Source: Biomphalaria glabrata (lineage: Eukaryota; Mollusca; Gastropoda; Planorbidae). From it: DNA of 64,000 nt. The stretch covers positions 43,334,699-43,398,698 of the forward strand of contig NC_074718.1 of assembly GCF_947242115.1 (NCBI RefSeq). Reading direction: 5' to 3'. Below, in pieces: positions 1 to 12,000 of the stretch (the stretch's first letter is position 1; each line of letters starts with the position of its first letter). The position numbers were made by a program, and so were the translations under genes. The notes under the pieces are model-generated. The model was not told where the DNA came from. It ran no database searches and saw only the letters and a program-made list of their open reading frames with translations.

Positions 1-3000
1 AGAAACAGGAGAAATACCAACAACAACTTGGACGTTCTGTTTGCCGTCAGGAAGTCTGCGGACAAGTTTTTCTCCAAGAAAAATCTGAAGAAAAAAATGG
101 ATAAAATCAAGGGAAGAATTGAAACTGCGCTAGGGGCTACTATAGTGTCCATTTTTACTGACCTGTGCGCCAAGAACTCATGTCGCATGGGCGACTGTGT
201 GGGCAAAGTGCTGTTTGACAAGAGGACATATGAGCCAGTGATGGTCAACGGGGCAAGTTACGTCTCAGCTAGGCATTACTACATAGAGCAGTGTGTCTGT
301 CTTGAAGGTAAACTAACATTGTAGCTAGAGATAATACAAATACATACTCATATACCATAGGTTCTTACTATTTTTTTTCATTTCTACATGAAGAATTCCA
401 GTGAAGACTGGGATTTCGAATTTCTGAATGTTATGACGCCCCTGAGTAAAGGTCTTCTCTACTTACTTTTTATTTTTGAAACTCTCTTTCATCTGACCTT
501 TGATTCTCTTTCATCTGACCTTTGACTTTCAGCGTATGTAATGGTCAGCAGCTGTTCTTGGCAGGCTATCATGAGAGGCCAGTCCATTTTATTACATTGT
601 CCAGCCAGCTTTTGTTTTGAATGACCCTTACTTCGTGCTCCCTCCACTGTACTTTAGACAATGAGTCTTTGTCTTATAGTTTGACCAGTCCAGCTCAGCT
701 TTTGTCTCTTCACAGTATTGAGTTTCTTCTTTTTTTTCCAGCCATAGTTTTGACTTGTAAATGTACAAACTCATTCTTGTCTTTTTTTAGGTTCTGATAT
801 CCATCAATTTTGTTTTTAGAGTTTTCTCTCAAAGGCCTGAATTCTTCTAGCTCTTAATATTGCAATGAAATGCCATAGCTATATGACTATTGGTTTGCAC
901 TGTATATTGGAACTCAATTGTAGGACAGTGTCAGTAGAAAGTTTACATTTGTTAATAGAAAGTTCAAATTTCTGTCTCCTTTTAGGAAATTGCCCAGAAC
1001 AAGTTTGTGGTGACAAGATCTGTACTGCTAATAAAGTTTGTCAGCGAGATGCTTTTGGTGACTATACATGTCAGTGCCCTGAAGGACGAATAGGAGAGTT
1101 GTGTGAGAATGTTGTGCCCCTTTGTAGTGGAAGCAGTTGTCCTATTGGTAAATAACAGTTCAAACTATTTGCTTTTACTTTGTCCTTGGTGGATTTTTTT
1201 TAGATTGTTAAGTTTTTTAGCAGAAAATAAAGATTAAAATAGAATATATGTTGGCTGTCCACTGATATATAGTTGAAATAATATTTTACTCTTCCTCGAT
1301 GTGTAATTTTTTTGTAACTTGCCTATTCAAAGAGCGACCTATGACCTTTGCTGGGCGGAGCTATGCCAAATGGAAGCTACTACACACCACCAAAAAACGT
1401 TTTTCTCTAAGCCTGAGAATCCGGACACGGCAGACTACTGCAGTGTTGATGCATGCTAAAGGGAAGGTTGACTACAGTATCTTGAAGGTGAGTTGTAGAT
1501 CTGGGTTAAATTTGTGTAACTTCTCATTTTAAACATATTCTCTCTTTAAAATGTAGAAGTTAGTTATTGATTTGACATATTTTTATTTAGTATCTGAGGG
1601 TAATGCTCTACAGACTTAAGAACACGTAATGACAATGTAGAAATGTACTTATTTTGCTACTAAACTACTTCAGGCAAAGAATTAGTCGTGTCAATCAACA
1701 TACATGAATGCTCATATCTTTATCTTATCTTATCTTGTATAGTACAGACATTACTTCAAAAAAGAAGATAATTACTTCCTACACATTTCATAAGTTACTC
1801 TAGTCATGCATGTCAATCAATGACTTAAACTCTGCTGAGTCTTTGTTTTTCCTGGCTGATTCAGGCAATCCATTCCATTCTTTAATGGAAATAGGGAAAA
1901 AGGAGCACTTGTATGAATTTTTTCTAGCATAAGGAATAAGAAATGTTCCTCTGTCTTTGTTTCTTTCTAAGTATTTCATTGGGAATTTTCACAACTAAAT
2001 TTTAAAGACAGTAATTTCCTCATTGTTTAGTATTAAGATCCACTTCACATGCTTTAAGCAATAATATACAGTAGCATAGAAAAAGAATTTTAAGCAATAT
2101 GGACAAATGTGGGTGCAATGTTTTTGAACCTATAGAACATAAAAAGGGAGATTGTCCAAAGATTTTTATTCAAATAGATAAACAATGTCAAGGAAAACAT
2201 ATTGAAAAATCACTGTTACCAATAATAATAAAAATTAATTGGTACAATAATAAAAATAAAAAAATGCAGCAACATTAAAAAAAGAAGAGAAAGTCATATA
2301 TGGAAATGTGGGTGCAATATTATTGAGCCTAAAGAGAAAGTAAGAAAATAAAAGATAGATCAAGGAAGATATATTGAAAGAATTTTTTTTTAATAGTAAC
2401 AATTACTTTGTGCTACAGGGAAATGTCTAAGAATTTGATTTTACAGAGAAAACAATGCCAACAAATCCTATACCTTAGAAAATATATATATGGCTCCTTT
2501 TTGTCTCGAAAGGCAATGGATGCGCCCAAGTGAGTCACTGGTTTTGGCTTAATCTTGAGACGGGGCAGAATCTGGTGTGGCTAATCAAGCCAATTCTAGA
2601 ACGGCAGACTTTGCCACAATTCGTACATTTGTATGCCTCTGATTTAGGGCTAGCAGACAGGGCAGCTTTCTTTTTTTCCCTCTTGATTAAAGCCGCTTCA
2701 ATTCTTTTGTTCTCAGCAAGGGTTGTCCCAGCACGCACAGTCTGTCTCCATGCACTCCGGTCTTTGGCTATGTTTTCCCACATACTTTCACTGATGCCTG
2801 AGGCTCTCATGTCTCGCTTGCAGACATCTCTATATGTTAGTCTTGGGCGGCCCTTGGGTCTGACTCCTTCCACAAGCTCAGCATATAAGATATCTTTCGG
2901 GATTCTACCATCTGGCATGCGGGTGACATGTCCGAGCCAGCGTAATCTCCTTTGTGTCAGGAGAGCATACATGCTGTTCATATTGGCCAGTCTCAAAACT

Positions 3001-6000
3001 TCCTGATTGGAGACATGGTCCCTCCAAGAGATGCCCATTATGCGTCTCAGGCAGCGCAAGTGGAAACTATTCAATCTGTGCTCTTGGTACATGTATGTTG
3101 ACCAGCTTTCACTGCCATAAAGGAGAGTGCTCACAACACAGGCGTTGTAGACTAGGATTTTGGTCGCTGTGGTCAATTTACCATTTTCCCAGACGCGCTT
3201 GGAGAGTTTTGCCAATGCTGTGGTAGCTTTTCCTATCCTTTTTGTCAGCTCGATGTCTAAGTCTAGGTTACTGACAATTGTTGAACCCAAGTAGGTAAAT
3301 TCCTGCACCACTGAAAGGGTGTGGTTCCCAATTTGTATTATAGGTATTTCTGCAACGTCTTGTGCCAGGATTTTGGTCTTGGAGAGACTTATAGTAAGGC
3401 TAAACTCTTGACAAGCAGCTGCTAAGGCGTTCACTAGCTTCTGTAGACCTCCTTGTGAGTGAGATACGAGTGCCGCGTCATCGGCAAACGGCAGCTCCCT
3501 TATCAAGATACGACGCCTTTTCGTTTTGGCTTTAAGACGTGCCAGGTTAAAGAGCCTTCCATCGGATCTGCTATGGATGTATATTCCGTCTTCCAGGGAT
3601 TTAAAAGCACTGGATAGTACGACTGAGAAGAAAATATATAGGTTATCAATATTTCCTAAACGTTGTTCACTAAAAACACCAAAATGTTTATGTTTTATAG
3701 CTCACTGCCAGAGATGCAATTCCTTTAACTCTTTCTCTCTGTAATTATTTACCACATTCTGGTGGAATCAACACTGATTGTCAGTTAGGAGAGAAAGAGT
3801 TAATGAAAAAGTTTCTATGTCATTTATAATTAGCAATCAGGAAAATCCACAAATGTAATTTGATTAAGTTCCTCTATGATTAGATTTCTACTTTTTTTTC
3901 TTGTATTTTTTTTTATTCCCAGATTGAAAGAGGCAGCTTAGTGTACAGGTTTGACTGTGGCAGTGGAGAAGGACAAGTTCGAATCCCTGTGGATCTAAGT
4001 GATGGCCAGTGGCACACAATTCAACTGGAGAGAAACGGGAGAGAGGCTGAACTGTCCCTTGACTCATCCTACACCGCTATGGGAATGTCTCCTGGGATAC
4101 ACGCTATCTTGAATGTTGACTCGGAGGAGATTCATTTTGGGGCCAAGGTGGATGTCTTCCCAAACGGCTACAAAGACATCACTCAAGGATTTGAGGTCAG
4201 GGGTCGTTTAACTTTTTAAAACAATATATTACGCAAATATGTAATAGTTCTACAATAATTGTTTAATGTGGAAAATTAGTTTTTAAATTCAGTTGAGAAT
4301 GTGACGAATTTTTAAAACTACATAAACAAGACTTTTTAATTTGATAAAACCATGTTGAACAAAGTATTGTTCATCTTCTTGTAATGTGTGTTCTCTCCTT
4401 ACTGTGGATTGTATGAACATGTACGAATTGTACATTCTATGTCTCAGGGTTGTCTGGAAGACATCAGAGTCTTCAACATTGCACTTCCCTTCAGTGGCAG
4501 CAATGAGATGGGCCAGGCCGTGGAGTTTGAAGTGGTGGAGTTCCACTGTCAGGACTACCCTCCCCCAGCCACTGGTAGTAAGTATTTTGCCTTTGCTCAC
4601 AGTTGTACATAGATTTAGTTCAATGCCACATTGAATTTTTTTTAGTGACTCCATACATTTCAACATAAGTCCCATCAGGGATGTTAAAAACTTGTTCATA
4701 ATCATATCGAAATCATATTACAAATAATAACTAAAAACACTTATCCTGGAGTTGCTATCTCTGCTTGTATGTTTGATGAATTCAGTGATTAAACCAACTA
4801 TGTCACATTTAGATCATTAACAAGTGAAACCATTTAAGAAATAAATTGCAATAGAAGAGAGTGAGTTGATAAGCATACAGGACTACTCTTACTGCACTTA
4901 GAGGAGATAAAATGTTTGTTTTGTTAAATGTTTGACATGTTTCGGATGTTCCTTCAGAGTTGAAGATAGTTTACTTCCTAGTCCAAACCTCCCGCAGGAT
5001 GACGGGGGATGGGAGCGGTCAGGGTTTGAACCCGGGACCATCGATAAATCTGAACGACAGTCCAGCGTGCAAACCGCATGACCAGGCAGCCATCCAACTC
5101 TAATGAAAATGATGGCGATTCAGACTCATTTTACAAATCAAATTGGGGGTGGGGTGTTAAGCTGTTTTTTTTTAACCATTTTCATACATTGTAGTACAAG
5201 CAATGAAACTTACTGTAACAATGTAAATTTGACTAGATTTAAGTTGTTTGAATTTTGTTCCCAGATGTGTGTAGCAGCAACCCTTGCCTAAATGGTGGTC
5301 AGTGCAAGTTCTCTGGTCTCAACTCCTATGTGTGTTTATGCAGAGAACAGTTCAAAGGGTCAAAGTGTGAGCTGGACTCTGACCCCTGTTCGACCAAGCC
5401 TTGCAACAATGGTGGTGAGTAAAGCTGCAATAGAGCTTATGTGAGAGTAGTGGGGTGTGTGTGAGAGTGTGTGTGGGGTATGAGTCTTAACATCAGTTGT
5501 TATACTGACCTATATAAGAAGTCAAAGACTCTGCTAAACAATCATTAATACAAACATCAGTCGCAATGCCAGGCTTCTCTTGTCAAGATGAGTTGATAAT
5601 ATAATGTCAAACATTTAATTCATCATCTCAATCCTTTATAGCAGTGAACCCATAGCTTCAGAGCCACTCTTTACCAAACTGGTTTACATTTTTGTTTACT
5701 TTTTTGTTGATTTCAAATTTTAATGGACTTCATTTTCATGGACCTAAAGCAATTTTAGAATCTAATTGACTTTGTGAAATCTTAATGACTATCTCAAATT
5801 TTTTTATGGATGTATTTCTGATAGTTCTTGTAATTAGGTATTAGCTACGCTATTGTAAAGATATTGACTACACTATTGTAAAGATATTAGCTACACTATT
5901 GTAAAGATATTGACTACACTATTGTAAAGATATTAGCTACGCTATTGTAAAGATATTGACTACACTATTGTAAAGATATTAACTACACTATTGTAAAGAT

Positions 6001-9000
6001 ATTAGCTACACTATTGTAAAGATATTGACTACACTATTGTAAAGATATTGACTACACTATTGTAAAGATATTAGCTACACTATTGTAAAGATATTGACTA
6101 CACTATTGTAAAGATATTAGCTATACTATTGTAAAGATATTAGCTACACTATTGTAAAGATATTAGCTACACTATTGTAAAGATATTAGCTACACTATTG
6201 TAAAGATATTAGCTACACTATTGTAAAGATATTGACTACACTATTGTAAAGATATTGACTACACTATTGTAAAGATATTAGCTACGCTATTGTAAAGATA
6301 TTAACTACGCTATTGTAAAGATATTTACTACACTATTGTAATAGCTTAGTGACCTTTAGTTCACTACTTGCCTACCTTTGCATCATATGAGATTTGAAAA
6401 AGATGAGCCTGATACAAATTGGGAGTTCTTCTGGGTTTTTTTTTTAAATAGCTTTCTTGAGTTTTAGAATTGATGGTGATATTAGTTTTGTCACAATCAA
6501 GATAAAATTATGGGATATCAGATAGAATATTAATAATTATGAGTCAAGCTAATGTCAGACAGTTGGTTTATGCATTGTATATATATTGTATTATATATAT
6601 ATATTGTAATAATTTGTATGTTGTAGTCTATGAAGATGTAACTTGAGAAGATGATCTCTTATGTCCTAACCATTAGTTAATATTTCTTTAAATAATGAAG
6701 TGTATATTACTAGTGTGACAACTGGTGTCAGATATGGGACAGCATCTCTTAATGTTTAAGGTCATTAACTTAAATATTTAGGTTATCAATGTTGTTGTTT
6801 TTTACCTGTTCTGCAGGTCGATGTGAGATAGATACAGAGGCACCCAACAGCTACACCTGTCGATGTAAGGACAATCTACTGGGTGCCAGGTGCTCGTATG
6901 GGAAATACTGCTGGCCCAATCCATGTAAACAGGGAGGGACGTGTGTAGAGGGCCCCACTGCCCCACTTTGTGACTGTGCTGCAGGATATCAAGGTATTTG
7001 CAGGGCATTTACAAGTCCTAAGTCATCTTTTAAAAAAAAATATAAAAATTTTATGTTCTGAATAACATCTGACATCCCTTTTTAAAGGCATGTTTTTTTC
7101 CGTCTTTATGACAGGTCTGTACTGTGACAAGTCCACCAACCCCTGCGACTCCAACCCCTGTCAGCATGACTCAACTTGCCACAGTGAGCCAGGCAGTGGC
7201 TATATCTGTAATTGTTCCGTTGGATATTCTGGCAGAAACTGTGAGCTCTATGAGCCGCCCCTACTGTTACCAGATAGCATCACAGCTTCACCTTCAACTT
7301 TGATCTTTGGGCTAGTCGGTAAGTGGAATGTTAAGTCAAAGTCTTTGTGATAGTTCTCTTATCTAGAACATGCTGTCCCATGTTTCTTTTTTATTACATA
7401 TCAGTTATTTATTGTATAATATCTTAGTGACAATTATAAACAGAATTTTTTTTTTTCATTTATTGTTAAACAGGTACTGCTATTGTTCTTCTGGTTGCCG
7501 TTGTCATCATCATTGGTATATTACTGTGGCAGAGGCGCAAAAGACGGCGTCATCGTAACAGACGAAGCCATGGCTGTGGGATGGCTGACAGCGGCAGCGA
7601 CTGCCTTCTAAGCAACCTCCAGGACAAGAGATGCAAGCTGAGCAACCCTGAGCTCTCCAAGGCCATCCCATCTCTTCCTTCTTTACCTCCAGCAGTCAAA
7701 GCTCAGACTTCTCAGCCGCCACCTGTCCCCACCAGGCCAGCATCGTACACCCCAAGTACACAAGACTCTATCAACTTCTTGAACAACCTGGACAGCATAG
7801 GAAACTACGGAAGCGCTGGAGATGATTTAGAAAACACAGGAACTGGTAACAGTTTGATTTGTTTACATTGAATATCAGTGTTCATTTATTTGGTAACTTC
7901 TTTTGGTAGTCAAAAAACTAATTAGAAATAGCTGCATGTTATGGAGTTACTATTGCAGTAATTACAATAAATAAATATGACTCACTGAATAAATCATCAG
8001 AATCACTAAATTGTGCAAGTCATCAGTTTTAGATACATGACTGATTTGAAATTCTGTGTCAACTGTTAAAACTTTAAATATTTCTCACATTCATATTGAT
8101 GAAACTACCAATGTTCCTTTAAAATTGTTGTTTATAAATGTTTTTATTCATGCCAGAACTAGCATGGGTCTCAATAATTTATAACACTTCAGCTAAGACC
8201 CATGCTTCCTTAACCAATCATTTAGTGAATGTCAGTATACATTTTTACATCAGAATTGAAGATTGTTACCTCCTGCAGGATAGAAGGGCATTGAAGCCAG
8301 CAGGGTTTAAACTCAGGACCATTATAACAATAGTTCAAAGTGCATACCACAAGCCTAGGGAACCACGCCTATTACTCAGTTATCTGATTTGTCATGGTTT
8401 ATAATTCTAACCTACTTCTTTATTATGCCATGTACAGTCACAAAGGTTTCTCCTGTGATTTTGAAATATTCATTCTTACAATTCTGTGCCATCCCATCTG
8501 AATGCATTTACCCTATTTGTTTCTAGGTGCTCGTCAGTTGCCAACTCTAGAACAGTACATGGAAGCCTTCAAGAACCCCACCCACTCTAACCAAATTCAC
8601 CACATGTTCAGGAGTACACCCCCGCCCTCCCTCAGAGCCTCAGAGACAGACTCGATACAGAAGGCGCCCTGGGAGTTTGAGTATCCCAACATACTGGACA
8701 ACTATATGGAAGGTAGAAAATAGTAATTAATTTATCACAAGATTAATTGTGCTGATAAACAGACACCTTTGTTTTTAAACTTGTTTCCTTCTAGTTTTTT
8801 TTAGTGTGAAGAGACCTTTAACTTATGCTTGTTAAAGTTATCTCTCTTTAAGTTACAGCAATGAAGAGGTTACCTCCCTGCTAATTTTTTAAAGTTATAC
8901 TGAAGCTTTCTCCCTTCTAGTTATGCACACCAAAGCTATACATGTTAAATTAATTGCCCTTGTTTTAAGCTCTACATGCTAAATTTATTATACATGGTAA

Positions 9001-12000
9001 ATTGATTGCCCTTGTTTTTAGTTATCTCCCTGAATCATGTCTCACTTGATGCATTATTTCCTTCAGCAACAGATAAAAAACAAAATGACAAAATGGCTAA
9101 ACAGATGCCTGGACTTCAATCTCCACAACCTTCCCCTGCCTTCAGTCATTCCAGGTCTAAAGGCCAAGGTCATGGCACGGATGTCAGCTCGGTGAGCAGC
9201 TTCCAGATTTCTGAGTCGGAAGATGATATGAACGGTAAGTAAACAGAATGTTGTCCTTCACTTTGAATCATGCATCGCACACTATTTGACCTGATGTGTT
9301 CATGTCACTAAGGATGAAGTAGCCAGAACACGAAAAAATGCCATTTAGTCGTCACGTTTATTAATAAGAAGTAGGATCCAGTCTGAAATGATAGACTCCT
9401 TACTTTTATGTAAAGGCCAAATAAGTCTGTGTGCTACCTATCATAACATTTCTTTGACCTGAGCTACCTCTAGCCAGTTTGACATTCGACCTGTAACAAA
9501 GCTACTTCTCTTAAGTGTCCTCAAGTCTGTGTTATCTAGCACAAGATTTAATTGACCTTGATTTATGCGTTTAAGCTTTACAAATTTCCAAAAGAGTTGT
9601 ACTTCCTGGGCAAAGGTTTCTTATGTTTCTTACTTTTGATACAATTTTTAATTAGACAGACATTGGTAACCCAACCAAACACTTAGTCTGATTCTGAATA
9701 TGATTTTATAGTGCCAATTGTTCCTTTTAAATTTAAAGATTCAGGATGAACATGGGATTAGCTACACTAGCGCTATAATATTCAGGTGTTGGCTGCATGA
9801 CTTGTGGAAGTATGTGGAACAGAAAATATAAAAGTATATTTTTATAGTAGTAGAGTATACTTTTCAGACCATACAATCTATAGGTCACATGATGTAAAGG
9901 TTACCGTATTGATTTCTATGACTGACATTTAATGTGGGTGTGTGAGGGTGTTATGTGGCCAGCACAACAACCAACCGTCTTACATTCCCCAAATGTCAGG
10001 TATTCATTAGAGTTTGGTGGTCTCAGGGGCACTCTAGGAATCCAAAAATTAAAAATCCCAGTCTTCACAGAGATTTGAACCCTCAGTTTGAAGCCAAGCG
10101 CTTTACCACTAAGCCACCACGCCCTCCAGTATATTTGTATGGTGTTCAAGAAAGATCAGATTGTTGTTCATTATGTCATTGTCTTTGTTGAATATTTTAT
10201 AAAATGAATAATTCTTTTTTCTTTTCTAACACCCCCTTCCCTCCCCCACACACAAACTGTGCAGCTTGGAGAAGCAAAAGAAAAGGTAGTTAGAGACCAA
10301 AGTCACATCTAAATATCCACTGACAGTTTGGCATGTTAACTCCAACAAAAACAAAAGCTTCTCTCTCGCATTCTCTATAAACAAACCTGCTGTCGTCACA
10401 ATGTACTTGTGTTTAATCTCTCTCTCTCTCTCTCTCCACTTAGGAGGCTTTATGAATAACAGAATTTCTTAGTTATTTTAGTTGTTTTTGTTGTTGTTTT
10501 TTTAAGTTTTTAGCTGACTCCAGAAATCGGTTTTATTTGATCCCATGCCATGGCTGATCATATATATAGTCCTGGAATGTTTTCAGTTGTACTTGTTAAT
10601 TCTCTCCTCTTGTTATAGTCTCATTTAATTTGCTTCTCTTTTATTTCTGTTGTATTATATATTAGCTGTAAATATTTCTGTTGATTCATTCTCTTAGTTT
10701 ATTTTGTTTTTTCCTCTCAACACTTATTAACATTAATTGTTGTGATAAGATTCTTTTATTAGGCAAGTTTTTGTCTAAGCAAATCTCAGTAATGGTGTAT
10801 GAGTTAGTTAAAAGCATTCATTGACAATTGAAATTATAATTCATTATTGAATTGAGATAATGAAACGATTTGAATACAAAACGTTTTATAAAAGCAATAT
10901 AGATAATCTGTATTCTCATTTTATTTGGCTGTTCAAACTTAATTCTAGGATCTAGTTAGATGATCTTATATATTGTATCCATTGTATCCATGCCCTTGTT
11001 GATGCCTTCTATGAAGAGAAGATAACTTTATCTTATTGTAGCCACTAGTTATCTTTAGATTCCTGTGAGTAGTCTTCCCTTACTTTATGCTGATTGGAAT
11101 GTCTTGATGGCTGATCTGCCTCCACTATATCTCTTCATATTATGTTCAATATCATGTCTTGGAATGATTCAGTTCAATGCTTACATGTACACCATGTTTA
11201 CTAATGACGTCCAGTCCTCATTTATATACTCAATATATCTCTATATTTATTTCAACACTGCTAGGCTCATTATTATGATTGATAATCAATAAACTCTTCT
11301 AACTTACTCTATAGAATGTATAAAATATTTATTTCTAACACAGTTGAACTAATCATTGTCATATCTTATCTCAACTCTTAAACTCAACATTACCAACACA
11401 CCTGAAACTATTATATTTATTTTTAAAATCATTTGATTGATTTGACTTTGAAGTGAAATATCACATGTTGATTAGATAGATAGATATACAAGCATTGGGA
11501 GACTGATTTAAATGTAAACTTTTATAGTATTATTTTATATTTAATATTAAGTAATGTTTTAATTATTTCAATTTAGAGGGACATTGTAAAGATCAGTCAA
11601 TACCTATACTGTGTTTAATAAAAATATAATTTTGGTTAGGGGAGTGAAATAAAGATTGAAGAGTCAATATTTCTATCTACATATTTTGGTACTAAACCGT
11701 AGTTATTTTGAAGAGTTCATATTTCTTTTTTCATTGTTTTACACCCATTTACTTTTTAAGTTTTTGTTTTTTATTCAAATATTTGAAGAGGTCAATGTAT
11801 TTAAATGGCACAATAGATATGACAATATGGCACAAGTCTTTAGTTGAAGTTGTTGTTTTTTTACATTTTCCAGAGTGAAGGGAACATTTTTATTACACTT
11901 TTTTTTTTTCATTACATGAAAGTATGATTTTGTAAAAGTACTAGTAGTTACCTAGTATTTATTACATTGTACCTTGAGAAATCAGTCTTTCAAATGTTGA

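Noticed and set aside
865-985. Extension of the EGF exon upstream to an ATG at 865
   Set aside because: A clear acceptor (CCTTTTAG) at 985 and phase match with exon 1 show the upstream codons are intron.
5840-6340. CRISPR-like repeat array
   Set aside because: Units are contiguous without unique spacers and the locus is animal nuclear DNA; it is a minisatellite.
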